Shown: in pieces, positions 48,259-58,078 of the stretch
How the letters are laid out: every line of letters begins with the position of its first letter
Position numbering within the stretch: position 1 is the first letter of the stretch
DNA from: Shewanella pealeana ATCC 700345
GTDB lineage: Bacteria; Pseudomonadota; Gammaproteobacteria; Enterobacterales; Shewanellaceae
DNA length: 64,000 nt
Reading direction: 5' to 3'
Assembly: GCF_000018285.1 (NCBI RefSeq)
Contig: NC_009901.1
Span: 3,533,001 to 3,597,000 of the forward strand
Translations under genes and position numbers: made by a program
Notes under the pieces: model-generated
What the model saw: only the letters and a program-made list of their open reading frames with translations
What the model was told of the DNA's origin: nothing
Database searches by the model: none

Positions 48259-49476
48259 ATGTTTGCATTCATCGAAAAACTCTCCCATACGCAGCGTAAA
48301 TATGCGCTTATTCTAGGATCTGTTAGCTTAATTTTAGCCGCAGTCTTGCTATGGAGTTTAAGCGATTCTCAGCAACCTAAGCTCGCAAATGGCGCCATTA
48401 TCGTACTGCCTATCAAGCAACAAACCGATAGTTATAGCACTGATTGGCAAGCCTATGCCCACATGGAAAAAGTAATTAACCAACTCGGCACGTCGACGAA
48501 TTACCCCGTTCTATTGGTTGAAGATGTGATTACTATGCTGTCTCAAGCATCGAGCTTTATTGATGATGGACAAGCTATCGACCTTAACCGCTTATTTAAT
48601 GTGTCAGGTGCTGCTTTAGTTGTTGAGTCATCTATCTCGACGAATTCAACTAACTCGAGTAACTCAACTAACTCAACTGCGCCTCAACTTCAGCTCAGCT
48701 ATCGCTTACTCAACACTGAAAAAATTAAACAGGGAGTGATTAAGGCCGACTCAGTTGACGCTTTGCTGTCGGCTCTTGTCGAGACCGTTAAGCAATTTAT
48801 TGATGTTCCCTACACCCAAACAGCCAACCGAGACTGGTTTAGCGACCCGCTCCTTATTGAAGCGCTAAGGCAAATTCAATATCGTGACATAGAACAAGCT
48901 AAATCCAGTCTGCAGCAGCTATTAACTAATGACTCTACAAACCTGATAGCCACTAGATTATTAGCACAGCTGCATATCGATGCGCAGCAGTTGACTGCGG
49001 CAGAGCACCTCCTCAACAGTGCGGTTGAACAAGCTAAGTCCAATAACAATCGCCAACTTGCCAGACTCAAGCTCAGCCTAGCCCAAGTCAAACTTGGAAA
49101 TGAACAACTCGAACTGGCGATTAGCGAGCTGTCTCAGGCAAGAAGCTTAGCCGCCAATACACAAGACTGGTTATATCTGGGTTATATCTCTAACTGGTCA
49201 GGACATATCTATCAGCGGCTCAATCGATACAGCAATGCTAGGGCGCAGTATCAATACGCCTTCGAATACCAGAACAAATCAGGCTACCCCGCAGGCCAAG
49301 TTACCGCCTTAAACAATCTCGCCCGCCTTGAAGTGTTAGAGCATAACTACAGTGCGGCGTACAAAGCGATCAAACAATCGGTTGCGATTGTCAGCCAAAG
49401 ACAGTTAACTCACCTTCATGAGGAAACCTTTACGCTGTTGTCCAAAATTGAAAATAAGCTGCAGCGTATACGTTAA
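48259..49476 (+). CDS. membrane-anchored TPR protein
   Basis: A 405-residue protein. One membrane segment near the N terminus (YALILGSVSLILAAVLLWSL) is followed by a periplasmic part. That part has an alpha/beta region (IIVLPIKQQTDSYSTDWQAYAHMEKVI) like the sensor half of CadC/ToxR-type regulators, a low-complexity Ser/Asn/Thr stretch (about 131-144), and TPR-like helices from about 200 to the end (ALNNLARLEVLEHNYSAAYKAIKQ). The DNA-binding half of a ToxR-like regulator is absent. Function unknown; a scaffold or sensor role is possible. Confidence 0.65.
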   Translation: MFAFIEKLSHTQRKYALILGSVSLILAAVLLWSLSDSQQPKLANGAIIVLPIKQQTDSYSTDWQAYAHMEKVINQLGTSTNYPVLLVEDVITMLSQASSFIDDGQAIDLNRLFNVSGAALVVESSISTNSTNSSNSTNSTAPQLQLSYRLLNTEKIKQGVIKADSVDALLSALVETVKQFIDVPYTQTANRDWFSDPLLIEALRQIQYRDIEQAKSSLQQLLTNDSTNLIATRLLAQLHIDAQQLTAAEHLLNSAVEQAKSNNNRQLARLKLSLAQVKLGNEQLELAISELSQARSLAANTQDWLYLGYISNWSGHIYQRLNRYSNARAQYQYAFEYQNKSGYPAGQVTALNNLARLEVLEHNYSAAYKAIKQSVAIVSQRQLTHLHEETFTLLSKIENKLQRIR

Positions 49477-49552
49477 TTCATGTCCTCCCCTTTAGCCTCA
49501 AAGCAAGCTTTAAGCAAATAAGCTAAGACACAGATGAAGATTACATTTCTGC

Positions 49553-50878
49553 TTATGGCTGATTGAATAAGTCAATCGCGGCTTTGCTCATGGATCTAAC
49601 CCCGGTACTAATCGTTACAGGGTAATCCGGTGCAAATTTACTGGAGTGCAGTGACGGTAAAGCATGGCCCGTGTCTAGGCTAGATTGATATTCACTCGGC
49701 TCTACAGCACCTAACCAAAAAATCGTGATTGGCCGTTTATCCTCGGTTAACCCGTAAAGCCCAAAATCTTCGCCCGCCATAACAGGCAAGGCATCTATCA
49801 CATTATCATCACCCATCTCAGACTCAATACTCGCTCGCACTCGGCTCACTAACACAGGATCATTATAGGTTGATGGGATCCGCTCCTCTTCATGGACATA
49901 CACCTCAGGATACAAAGATTCATCAAGGCCTGCGCTCATGGCAATTCCTTTGGTTAATCGCTTAAGTGCGGCTATTTGTTGCAGCCTAACCTCTGGATTA
50001 TAGGAGCGCAGAGTAAGCTGTAATTTAACTTCATTAGAGATAATATTGTGCTTAGAACCGCCATGAATCGAGCCGACAGTTATCACGCTAGGCTCTAATG
50101 GCGATAACTCGCGGCTGGCAATCGTTTGTAACGCTAATACAATTCTCGAGGCTAATACCACAGGATCTTTGGTTAGATGAGGATATGCGCCGTGACCCCC
50201 CTCGCCTTTAACTGTGATATCGACTGAGTCTACATTCGCTAAGGCATAGCCAGAGACTATCCCCACCTTACCAGCAGGTATTGATGCGCTAACGTGCAAG
50301 CCGAGAATATAATCAGGCGTATCAAAATCAGTAAATAGCCCCTGCTTCAACATGGCTTTTGCACCGCCGCCAACCTCTTCAGCAGGCTGTGCGACCATCA
50401 TCAAGGTACCTTGCCAATTGGCTTTATTGGCCACCAGCTGCTGAGCCGTACCCACCAAACTCGTCATATGGATATCATGACCACAGCCGTGCATGACTCC
50501 CACCTCTTGGTTATTGGCATTTGTTGTGATGACTTTAGAGGCGTAAGACTTGCCCGTTTCTTCCGTTATCGGCAAAGCATCGGTATCGGCGCGGATCATC
50601 ACCGTTGGCCCCTCGCCATTTTTAAGGACACCTACTACGCCATAACCACCAAAATTTTCGGTAACCTCGAAACCCAATTTTGCTAACTCTTTGGCTATAC
50701 GAGCGCTACTGGCTTTTTCTTGATAAGACAGCTCCGGGTTTTGGTGTAGATGCAGGTATAAGGCTTCTAGGTTAGGCATGGCCTTGGCCGTAGAGTCGGC
50801 TAAATTAGTTGCATGACACGGGGTTGCCAAACTACACCCAATGAGTAGTGCAAGCGAAGATACTTTTAGTAAGCTCAT
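49553..50878 (-). CDS. exported M20-family amidohydrolase (IAA-amino acid hydrolase-like)
   Basis: A 441-residue metallo-amidohydrolase that splits N-acyl amino acids. The signal peptide (about 1-23, ending CHA) marks it periplasmic. Metal-site motifs are HGCGHDIHMT (C132, H134), PAEEVGGGAKAML (E167, E168) and GGHGAYPH, with a final histidine in DTGHALPSLHSS. Length and order fit the M20D group (hippurate/IAA-conjugate hydrolases). It is monocistronic; the natural substrate is unknown. Confidence 0.88.
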   Translation of the reverse strand: MSLLKVSSLALLIGCSLATPCHATNLADSTAKAMPNLEALYLHLHQNPELSYQEKASSARIAKELAKLGFEVTENFGGYGVVGVLKNGEGPTVMIRADTDALPITEETGKSYASKVITTNANNQEVGVMHGCGHDIHMTSLVGTAQQLVANKANWQGTLMMVAQPAEEVGGGAKAMLKQGLFTDFDTPDYILGLHVSASIPAGKVGIVSGYALANVDSVDITVKGEGGHGAYPHLTKDPVVLASRIVLALQTIASRELSPLEPSVITVGSIHGGSKHNIISNEVKLQLTLRSYNPEVRLQQIAALKRLTKGIAMSAGLDESLYPEVYVHEEERIPSTYNDPVLVSRVRASIESEMGDDNVIDALPVMAGEDFGLYGLTEDKRPITIFWLGAVEPSEYQSSLDTGHALPSLHSSKFAPDYPVTISTGVRSMSKAAIDLFNQP

Positions 50879-51226
50879 GATATTCCTCTACTATTATTTT
50901 TTATAGGCCATTAATTTCATGCGCGCGACACCTATTTACTGAAACTAAAACAGCTCTACACTTATATGCCAAGTGAGACATCTTTACTCACTGATGCTCT
51001 TATCCGATCTAGTTGATATATAACAAGCAACAAAGGTAACACTTAAATACTTTTGTTAAAAACAATTAACGGTTCGACTAATAAGTAGCCAGTTGTTTTT
51101 CTGAAGAAAAAGATAAATGTGATCCACTTTCAAAATTTGTTTTTTAGTCCAATAAAGCCAAGAAATTAGCCCTATCTAAACGAGACCCTACCTCAATTAG
51201 GGTATAAGATATCGCGCGTCAAAAAA
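50879..51226. other. divergent intergenic region between the amidohydrolase and TonB receptor genes
   Basis: About 350 AT-rich bases without a gene. Apart from the Fur box at its right edge, no motif stands out. Confidence 0.4.
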
Positions 51227-51245
51227 GAGAATAATTCTCATTTGG
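51227..51245. promoter_or_regulatory. Fur-box-like site
   Basis: GAGAATAATTCTCATTTG is close to the Fur consensus (GATAATGATAATCATTATC class), 20 bases before the TonB receptor start, suggesting iron repression. Confidence 0.55.
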
Positions 51246-51265
51246 TTAATCAGTTAAGGTGCGTA

Positions 51266-53533
51266 ATGAACAAGCTTAAAGTTAGTGTGCTCGCTATCGC
51301 GGTAAGCACAGTGCTCCATGCCCAGGCTCAAGAGGCCTCTATCGATTCTCAATCTCCGCAAGCACCCAATGCTAAAATGCACGAAGTGATTGTTATTTCT
51401 GGTTCGCGTATGGAACAGGAAATTGAACAGGTTGCTGGCTCGATTATGGTCATCGATGAAGAAGCCATTGAAAAAAGCATGAGTAATGACTTTGGTAGCT
51501 TGTTCAGAAATGAGTCCGCTATTGCCGTTAAAGGCGGGGCTGGTAAACCAACCTCTGTGACCATTCGTGGTATCGGTGGTAACCGTGTAATGATGGTTAA
51601 AGACGGTGTACGCGTTAACAACCAATATGCTTCACCGCTAGGTCCTGGCGCTGAAGGCACAGGCCGTGGTCTTACCGAAGTGCAAAGCCTAAAGCAAGTA
51701 GAAGTCGTTAAAGCCGCCGCATCGACCATGTATGGCTCTGATGCATTGGGTGGCGTGGTCGTGATGCGTACCAAAGACGCCAGCGACTACCTAATGGGTG
51801 ACGACTATTATGTGTCGGTAAATGCTGGCTATGCAGGCGTCAACGACGAATATGCAGCGGGCTTTACCAGTGCGGCAGCCTATGGCGGATTTGAAAACCT
51901 GTTGACCTACCAGCACCGTACAGGTGAAGAACAGCCTAATTACTATGACACTCAGCCAGACAGTGATCTTGTGCAAGACAGTGTACTGTTCAAGAGTAAA
52001 TACCATTTCAATGACTACACCTCGGTGCAGCTGACCCTAGATTATCTAGAACAGACCCTAAAGCGCTGGCAATACGAATTCGATAAGGTCGGTGAACTGG
52101 ACGAAAATATCGATACCGACCGTGACACTCAAGTCAATAACGGCGCGCTACAGCTAGTATCAAGCAAGCCAACTCAAATGCACGACACCCTAACGGTGAC
52201 TGCTTACTTTGGCCAAACCGAACAGTTAGAGCATAGAGACTATTTCGAATGGAATAAGGCGAACACTGTTTACGGTTTAAGCGAAGTCCGAGATTACAGC
52301 TTCGAAGACCAACGTATCGGGCTTAATAGTACTTTTAGCAAATATGTTGGTGGCGACAACTATGGTCATCAGATCACCTATGGTCTGGACTATGAGTTTT
52401 CCACCATGTCACGTCACCGTACGGTAAATAACTCTCTTACAGGCGAAACGACGACACCGTTTACCTTTGCCACGACCGACAGCCAACGCCTAGGTGTGTT
52501 TGTGCAGGACGATGTCACTCTACTTGATGGTGATTTAAATCTAATCGCGGGTCTACGTTACGACTATTTCGATAACACGCCAGATCAACAACAAGCTATA
52601 GATGCAGGTAAAGATCCGGCAGATTTTCAGAGCATGAGTGATAACTTCTGGTCACCTAAGCTGGGCCTTGTTTATCAGTTATCAGACTCTGTAAGTGTCT
52701 ATGGTCAGTACGCTTATGGCTACAAGATGCCAACCCCGGATCAGAAATGGGGTGAACTTGAAGTCGATGCAGGTTCGATGACAGATGTGCTTATTCAGGC
52801 TAACTATGATCTAGAGTCTGAGCAATCTCATACCTGGGAAATCGGCGTTCGTGGCAATCATAGCGACACAAATTATGAACTAACTGCCTTTTATACTCAG
52901 GCCAAAGACTTTATTGACTGGCAGTATGTGAGCTATAAGCCTCCTGTATTTTTCCCAGTGATGAAGCCTATGGAGTTTAAGTACCAGTACTACAACCGCG
53001 ATGAAGTGATCTTGTACGGCGCTGAAGCTCAGGTTAACCATTGGCTAACCGATAGCATTGAGTTATGGGGTAACATCTCTTACACCTATGGTGAAGATGA
53101 AAATGGCGATTACCTTAACAGTGTCAGCCCACTCAAGGGTAACGCGGGTATTAACTGGTATACCGACATCGCCGATATGGAAGCAGACTTTGCCGCAGTA
53201 GTGCGCTGGGCGGATGATATGAGCCGGACTAATGACATTGAATTAGCCGAGGATGATATTTGTGCCATGGGGATCTGTATTCCTAAAGAGCAGTTTAATG
53301 AGGTATACGGAACAGCGGGTTATGCGGTTATGGATCTGACCTTTGGCTTACGTATTGATGATAACTGGAAACTACGCGCGGGTGTTTATAACCTGTTCGA
53401 TAAAGAGTATATCGATTATGCCGATGTGGCTGGCCAATCAGTATTCTTACTAGGTGCGAGTATGGACTTAGAAAAAGAAGACTTTACCCAGCCGGGTCGC
53501 TACTTCAACGTGAGCGTGAACTATCAGTTCTAG
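51266..53533 (+). CDS. TonB-dependent haem/haemoglobin-type outer membrane receptor
   Basis: A 755-residue outer membrane receptor. The signal peptide (about 1-22, ending QAQA) is followed by a plug domain with VIVISGSRMEQEIEQV (TonB box region), TSVTIRGIGGNRVMMVKDGVRV and VKAAASTMYGSDALGGVV. The barrel ends NVSVNYQF with a terminal phenylalanine. The plug resembles the haemoglobin/transferrin/lactoferrin receptor group. ATG at 51266 has AAGGTG upstream and a cleaner signal peptide than the GTG at 51242. The Fur-like box supports a role in iron uptake; the ligand is inferred. Confidence 0.85.
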   Translation: MNKLKVSVLAIAVSTVLHAQAQEASIDSQSPQAPNAKMHEVIVISGSRMEQEIEQVAGSIMVIDEEAIEKSMSNDFGSLFRNESAIAVKGGAGKPTSVTIRGIGGNRVMMVKDGVRVNNQYASPLGPGAEGTGRGLTEVQSLKQVEVVKAAASTMYGSDALGGVVVMRTKDASDYLMGDDYYVSVNAGYAGVNDEYAAGFTSAAAYGGFENLLTYQHRTGEEQPNYYDTQPDSDLVQDSVLFKSKYHFNDYTSVQLTLDYLEQTLKRWQYEFDKVGELDENIDTDRDTQVNNGALQLVSSKPTQMHDTLTVTAYFGQTEQLEHRDYFEWNKANTVYGLSEVRDYSFEDQRIGLNSTFSKYVGGDNYGHQITYGLDYEFSTMSRHRTVNNSLTGETTTPFTFATTDSQRLGVFVQDDVTLLDGDLNLIAGLRYDYFDNTPDQQQAIDAGKDPADFQSMSDNFWSPKLGLVYQLSDSVSVYGQYAYGYKMPTPDQKWGELEVDAGSMTDVLIQANYDLESEQSHTWEIGVRGNHSDTNYELTAFYTQAKDFIDWQYVSYKPPVFFPVMKPMEFKYQYYNRDEVILYGAEAQVNHWLTDSIELWGNISYTYGEDENGDYLNSVSPLKGNAGINWYTDIADMEADFAAVVRWADDMSRTNDIELAEDDICAMGICIPKEQFNEVYGTAGYAVMDLTFGLRIDDNWKLRAGVYNLFDKEYIDYADVAGQSVFLLGASMDLEKEDFTQPGRYFNVSVNYQF

Positions 53534-53556
53534 CACTTAGCTTGATGATATAGCAC

Positions 53557-53592
53557 GAATAAAAAATGCAGCCTAGGCTGCATTTTTTATTC
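53557..53592. terminator. bidirectional terminator between convergent TonB receptors
   Basis: GAATAAAAAATGCAGCC and its complement form a 17-bp perfect stem with a two-base turn and T tracts in both directions. Confidence 0.95.
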
Positions 53593-53617
53593 GGCTAAAA
53601 TCACGCTTAATCTGGAT

Positions 53618-56050
53618 CTATAAACGATAGGTCAGTGTCAGCTTGGCATTGCGCTCTTCGCCCGGCATACCGCCTAAGAACATAGCCTTACTGTAATACT
53701 CTTCATTGAATAAGTTGTTCACATTCAACTGCAGCTTCCAGCTGTCAACATCATAGCTAATCGCACTATCTAGCACGGTATAACTTGGCACATAGCCGTC
53801 TGGAATACCAAATGAGGTTGAGTTAGTACTTCTGTCGTCAACATACTTGGCGCCAAGGCTGATGTTAATTGGACTGGATAGTGAGAACCAATCAGCCCCA
53901 TAGGTTACCCAAGCACTTGCCGTGACATAAGGAACACCTTTTTGGCGGGTATCATAGCTAGAACGATTAGGATCTTTCTTGTCGCGGGCATCTTGATAAA
54001 CCGCATTAACGTTAACCATCCACTGCTCATTGAGGTGAGCGTTCATATCCAGCTCAACACCCGTGGTTTCTTCGCTGCCATTATAGAAATACTTAGCTAC
54101 GTTCGGCCCAGACACGCCCTCTTCATAATCCACATTTGTGTATTGCAAATTAGTACGTGAACTCTTAAACAACACAATTGAAGTCAACATTTGATCATCA
54201 AAAGCTTTAAAGCGCATCCCTAAGTCATCACTGACCGATTCACTGTCATCTCTATCGGTATCGTTTCCGGCAATGCTGCCAAGAATGCTATAGGCTGTGC
54301 GCCCTTTCGAGTGATTAACGAAAAACGACAAGTCGTCGGTTGGCATGTAAGTCAAACCTAAGTTATAGGTCATGCCATCATCAGTGGTATCGGCTTCTGG
54401 TGTTGGTTGGGCGCGGCTGGCACTGTATCTAGAGTCGACGCCTAAGTGCTCATAGGTCTGCTTAATTTGATTAAACGCCACGCCAATGCGAGAAGTAAAG
54501 CCATAACCTAAGTACCCCACATGCTGTACACCCACTCCCCAAGCACTGACTTTCTTGTCGTAGTTGCTGGTTAGTAGCGGATCATGATCTTCGAAGCTAC
54601 CTTCCGCCCAATTAGGGTTACGGATATCATAAATGTACGGCAGGCTGCCTTGGTAGATCACCTCACCGGCTTTATTCTTGATGACTTTATCAGCATCGTA
54701 GATGGAGTATTGCTTGAACGCGATGTCTCTATCTTCATAGTTGGCATTTATCAATAATTCATTATCAATATCGCCTATTTGGAAGTCATAACGAAGATCT
54801 GCAAAATACTGCCAGGATGATTCATCGGCATCCACTTTACGATACTCCTGACGACGAGCGGCATAGGGATAAAGCACACCATCTTCGACAAGTGGTGCTC
54901 GAGGGTCGGCATTAATCACACCTCGGCGGTCCCAATACACATAGTTATAGGCACCCGTTTGGCGAGCAAAGCCTGAGGTGTAATCGCGATACTGCAATTG
55001 TTGATTCAAAAACAAGTTATCGGTGAAATAAATATTGTGGGTCAGCTTAAAACGCAGCTCTTCGCCCTCATTATCCTTGGCCATCGGTGAAATAATGCCT
55101 GCATTGCCAAATGCGTAGGGAGTTAAACCATCATTTGAGGCTAACGAGTCCACTAACTGCTTACGCTGGGCCTCTGTTAGCTGAATGCCGGCGTTGTTCG
55201 GATCGTTAATCAAATCTTCCCAGCTAACTTCACCTGCAGTTTTACCGCCAACAGATGCTGAGTTAAAAATGCGAATAGGATGACCAATTGAGTCCACAGC
55301 AATGGCGTCTTTGATATAGCTCGCCGACAACATCAGGTCTTGGCTATCATCGAGCACATACTTAAGCGAGGTGTAGATCTCATCACGGTCGGTGCCTATG
55401 TCTCGGTAACCATCGCTACGCGCCGTTTTAGCGACGACGCGATAGGCTAAATCATCGGTGATCGCCGCGGTGCTGTCGGCTTCTAAAGAATAAGTATTCC
55501 ATTGACCGACTTCTGCTGTGAACGCATGCTTAGACTCAAATTGCGGCTTCTTCTCAATGAGGTTAATCACGCCACCCGCACTGCCCATACCGTAAAGCCC
55601 CGTCGCCGGGCCTTTTAGCACCTCGACCGATTCGACATTGGTTAACGAACGTGTAGGGTTAAAGGTGTTGCCAAGCCCCGCTCCGCCATACATACCATCA
55701 TAGGTGTAGTTTGCCCCTAAACCGCGGATAACTAGGTTATCGCCAATGCCGTAGTTATTACCCGCTTGAGTCACACCACTGATGTTACGCACTAAATCTT
55801 GTAGATTGGTCAAAGCTTGAGCCTGTATGAGCTCTTGATCCACAACCACAACCGCAGCAGGCGTCTCCATTAAGGACATATCGGACTTAGTCGCTAAACC
55901 TGAATTCATGACAACCTGATTCTGGCGGCCATAGACAGTAATGCGCTCAACATTATCGAGTGCTGTATCTGTTACTTCAGCGTATACACTGGTTGGTAAA
56001 AAAGTCGATGCACAAGCAATTGCTAACATCGAATAACGGAAATGTTTCAT
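53618..56050 (-). CDS. TonB-dependent siderophore receptor
   Basis: An 810-residue outer membrane receptor of the FhuA/FecA/FoxA-like siderophore class. Signal peptide about 1-25 (STFLPTSVYA). The plug has ERITVYGRQNQVVMN, LQDLVRNISGVTQAGNNYGIGDNLVIRGLG and VEVLKGPATGLYGMGSAGGVINLIEKKP; the barrel ends with RNAKLTLTYRL. The listed TTG at 56053 is replaced by the adjacent ATG at 56050. A strong Fur box lies about 40 bases upstream. The siderophore cannot be named. Confidence 0.9.
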   Translation of the reverse strand: MKHFRYSMLAIACASTFLPTSVYAEVTDTALDNVERITVYGRQNQVVMNSGLATKSDMSLMETPAAVVVVDQELIQAQALTNLQDLVRNISGVTQAGNNYGIGDNLVIRGLGANYTYDGMYGGAGLGNTFNPTRSLTNVESVEVLKGPATGLYGMGSAGGVINLIEKKPQFESKHAFTAEVGQWNTYSLEADSTAAITDDLAYRVVAKTARSDGYRDIGTDRDEIYTSLKYVLDDSQDLMLSASYIKDAIAVDSIGHPIRIFNSASVGGKTAGEVSWEDLINDPNNAGIQLTEAQRKQLVDSLASNDGLTPYAFGNAGIISPMAKDNEGEELRFKLTHNIYFTDNLFLNQQLQYRDYTSGFARQTGAYNYVYWDRRGVINADPRAPLVEDGVLYPYAARRQEYRKVDADESSWQYFADLRYDFQIGDIDNELLINANYEDRDIAFKQYSIYDADKVIKNKAGEVIYQGSLPYIYDIRNPNWAEGSFEDHDPLLTSNYDKKVSAWGVGVQHVGYLGYGFTSRIGVAFNQIKQTYEHLGVDSRYSASRAQPTPEADTTDDGMTYNLGLTYMPTDDLSFFVNHSKGRTAYSILGSIAGNDTDRDDSESVSDDLGMRFKAFDDQMLTSIVLFKSSRTNLQYTNVDYEEGVSGPNVAKYFYNGSEETTGVELDMNAHLNEQWMVNVNAVYQDARDKKDPNRSSYDTRQKGVPYVTASAWVTYGADWFSLSSPINISLGAKYVDDRSTNSTSFGIPDGYVPSYTVLDSAISYDVDSWKLQLNVNNLFNEEYYSKAMFLGGMPGEERNAKLTLTYRL

Positions 56051-56081
56051 CAAATAACCCCACTTTAGTATTATGCGGCGA

Positions 56082-56100
56082 GATGATAACGATTATCATT
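56082..56100. promoter_or_regulatory. Fur box
   Basis: GATGATAACGATTATCATT is a near-perfect palindrome matching the Fur consensus, 32 bases before the siderophore receptor start. Confidence 0.8.
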
Positions 56101-56224
56101 AGCTTTTCAACACTTGTTTCAGCACTGATACATCTGGGATTTGTTTGTGATTGTTTTGGCTTGATTTTATTGTTCGGGATTTACAATGTAAATTTAAAGG
56201 TAATACTTTAAAACCAATGAGATA

Positions 56225-56240
56225 GGTGACGAAGATCACA
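56225..56240. promoter_or_regulatory. possible CRP site
   Basis: GGTGACGAAGATCACA keeps the TGTGA-N6-TCACA frame with one change, about 175 bases upstream of the siderophore receptor. The distance makes a direct role uncertain. Confidence 0.35.
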
Positions 56241-56523
56241 AAAGCGCTGTGCAAAAATCAGCCTCAAGTTTTACGCCAAAATGATTCAAACTCAAATGTG
56301 TTCAATCTTCATCCAAGCTATTTAAAGCCGCTTATATTTACAGCCATTCTATTTAAAGCCACTTCCTACTTAGAGCCACTTGCTACTTAAAACTATTTGC
56401 CCATCACCGCTCCCTTTTGGCAAAACTCAGCGAGCCAATAACTTAACGGGAACGGCAATCGATACTCAAATATTACGCTGACATTCAGTTTGCAAAGGCT
56501 AGACTGTGAAACACTTATCGCAA
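56241..56523. other. intergenic region with degenerate short repeats
   Basis: No gene. Between about 56318 and 56400 the words TATTTAAAGCC, CTACTTAGAGCC and CTACTTAAAAC recur about every 20 bases, a decayed short tandem array of unknown meaning. Confidence 0.4.
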
Positions 56524-57465
56524 TTACCTGTTTTTCAACGCACTAGAGTGTCGGTAACATAGCAGCGTAAGGAGCATTAACAACATAGCTATTGACACGC
56601 TACCGCCATGGTAATCCTCTTCAATGTAGTAATCGTCTCTATCACGGCTCTCCAGCGGCAGCGCATATAAGCTGTCGAAATCATTTGAGCTTACCGTAGC
56701 CACAATATCGCCATAGCCCACCTCATAGAGATCGATGAGCACATCGTAATGATCGGTTCGGTAACCAGACTCCAGCGTCGTTAACACTTCAAAGTCATCA
56801 TCGGTAGCATTACCAACAATCCTGAAGATATCTGTGGTGTAGTAATGCTCCCAGGGCCCACCGTTGCGACTCAGGTATAGCTCGGCAAACACGTCTGCAC
56901 GCTCATTAGCATAATAACCCTCTACATCGGCGTCGAAGGTCACGCTAAAGGTCTGATAGAAGCCGTCGTAATCGTTATCGACAAATAAACGGCTATAAGC
57001 ATCGTAGATATAAAAATCACGATAAATGCCATTAGCAAACTGCTTAACCGAACCGCTCTTGGCTAACTCAAAATTCGCCTGCATCGCCTTGTCGATATGG
57101 GACTGGACTATTTGCTCACGGGTCAGTTTTTCTCGAGTAAGTGGCTCTGGGCTAGTAGTGCCTGTTGTCTGCATCGCCTGTAACTGCGTTTGCTTAACTC
57201 GCTGCAGTTCGAGCTTGCTGATTTGCAGCTCAGATAAGGTATTGCCGTCTTGAGCGGCTTGAGAACTTTGGTCGTCACTGGAAACAGTTTGTGCAACCGA
57301 GGTGCTTTGCGGCTGCGAAAGCATACTCATATCCGAACTGGCACTGGCAGACTGCACTAGCGTCATAGGCAGCATTAATAGTGCAACTCGCGCTAATTGC
57401 GCCAAGGTCCACTTTTGCTCACTTGTATTCGTTATGTGAGTTGTATGAGTTTGGTTTGTGTTCAT
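56524..57465 (-). CDS. choice-of-anchor H / GlyGly-CTERM surface protein
   Basis: A protein of about 313 residues. A signal segment (LARVALLMLPMTLVQSASA) leads a Gln/Ser-rich region, then a beta-rich domain (IYDAYSRLFVDNDYDGFYQTFSVTFDADVEG, AELYLSRNGGPWEHYYTTDIFRI) typical of choice-of-anchor H proteins. The C terminus is a GlyGly-CTERM sorting signal: HGGS, a hydrophobic helix and basic residues. It is expected to be cut by a rhombosortase and moved through type II secretion. ATG at 57465 with GAGGTG upstream is preferred over the GTG that lies within that ribosome site. Confidence 0.8.
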   Translation of the reverse strand: MNTNQTHTTHITNTSEQKWTLAQLARVALLMLPMTLVQSASASSDMSMLSQPQSTSVAQTVSSDDQSSQAAQDGNTLSELQISKLELQRVKQTQLQAMQTTGTTSPEPLTREKLTREQIVQSHIDKAMQANFELAKSGSVKQFANGIYRDFYIYDAYSRLFVDNDYDGFYQTFSVTFDADVEGYYANERADVFAELYLSRNGGPWEHYYTTDIFRIVGNATDDDFEVLTTLESGYRTDHYDVLIDLYEVGYGDIVATVSSNDFDSLYALPLESRDRDDYYIEEDYHGGSVSIAMLLMLLTLLCYRHSSALKNR

Positions 57466-57589
57466 CTTCACCTCGAAAATTCATGCTTAATGAGGCCATT
57501 AGAGTCCACTGAGTGTGAACACAAGCTGAACGTTATGAAGCGGATGCGCTTCATCCATATCTGAGATTTAAAGCATCAGGCTACGCCTG

Positions 57590-57970
57590 ACTAAAGTCGT
57601 GGCGCTTCGCCCCTTTCTCGAGTCAAGAGTCGAGCCAAGGGGGAAAGCGCTTGTCCCCCTTAGCGAACCCTCAGCGCCCCAGACGAAGTTGTCTTCCTCG
57701 TACTTATTCGAAATAACCTAACGCTTCCGATGGGGCATCTGATGTGAATGGATTCACAAATGCCGTGATGGCATGGATGCCAAAGAACGGCCTGCCCCGC
57801 GAAAGCTATACCCACATCCGTGTGGGTATCACGGTACTCTTGTTTATAAAGAGTCTTCAACGTACTTCGGCAACTCCTATAGGGAATGGGTGTTTCCTGT
57901 GAGTCTCGTAACTTAGTTTTGCCCCAAAGTAAGTCAGCCTTCGAATGAAGGCTTATTACATTTATCTTTG
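57590..57970. repeat. dispersed intergenic repeat, copy B, interrupted by palindromes
   Basis: It shares blocks with 35422-35738 (CGTGGCGCTTCGCCCCTTTC, GGGAAAGCGCTTGTCCCC, CTAACGCTTCCGATGGGG, CGTAACTTAGTTTTGCCCC). Here about 150 bases holding three palindromes are inserted between blocks. The AGCCTT..AATGAAGGCT element is on the opposite side compared with copy A. Frames called in this stretch are shadows. Confidence 0.75.
57743..57828. repeat. cluster of three REP-like palindromes
   Basis: TGTGAATGGATTCACA (57743-57758), TGGCATGGATGCCA (57769-57782) and TACCCACATCCGTGTGGGTA (57809-57828). The first two have GG at the centre with different, fully paired stems. The third is an inverted copy of the palindrome at 60638-60655. 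Confidence 0.7.
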
Positions 57971-58040
57971 TGCTTGTTGCTACGGGGGAGTGTGTTCTAC
58001 ATTTTCGCTTCATGGTTATCAATCGCCTGCAGCGGGTGCT

Positions 58041-58078
58041 GGACAGGATGTCCGAATGTCGTGATCACATGGATGTGA
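58041..58078. repeat. two further REP-like hairpins
   Basis: GGACAGGATGTCC (58041-58053) has GGA as its loop; TCACATGGATGTGA (58065-58078) has central GG. Both belong to the family of variable-stem, constant-loop hairpins in this window. Confidence 0.65.

Noticed and set aside
51254..51774. Two minus-strand frames inside the TonB receptor
   Set aside because: Opposite-strand shadows of a gene with clear receptor domains.
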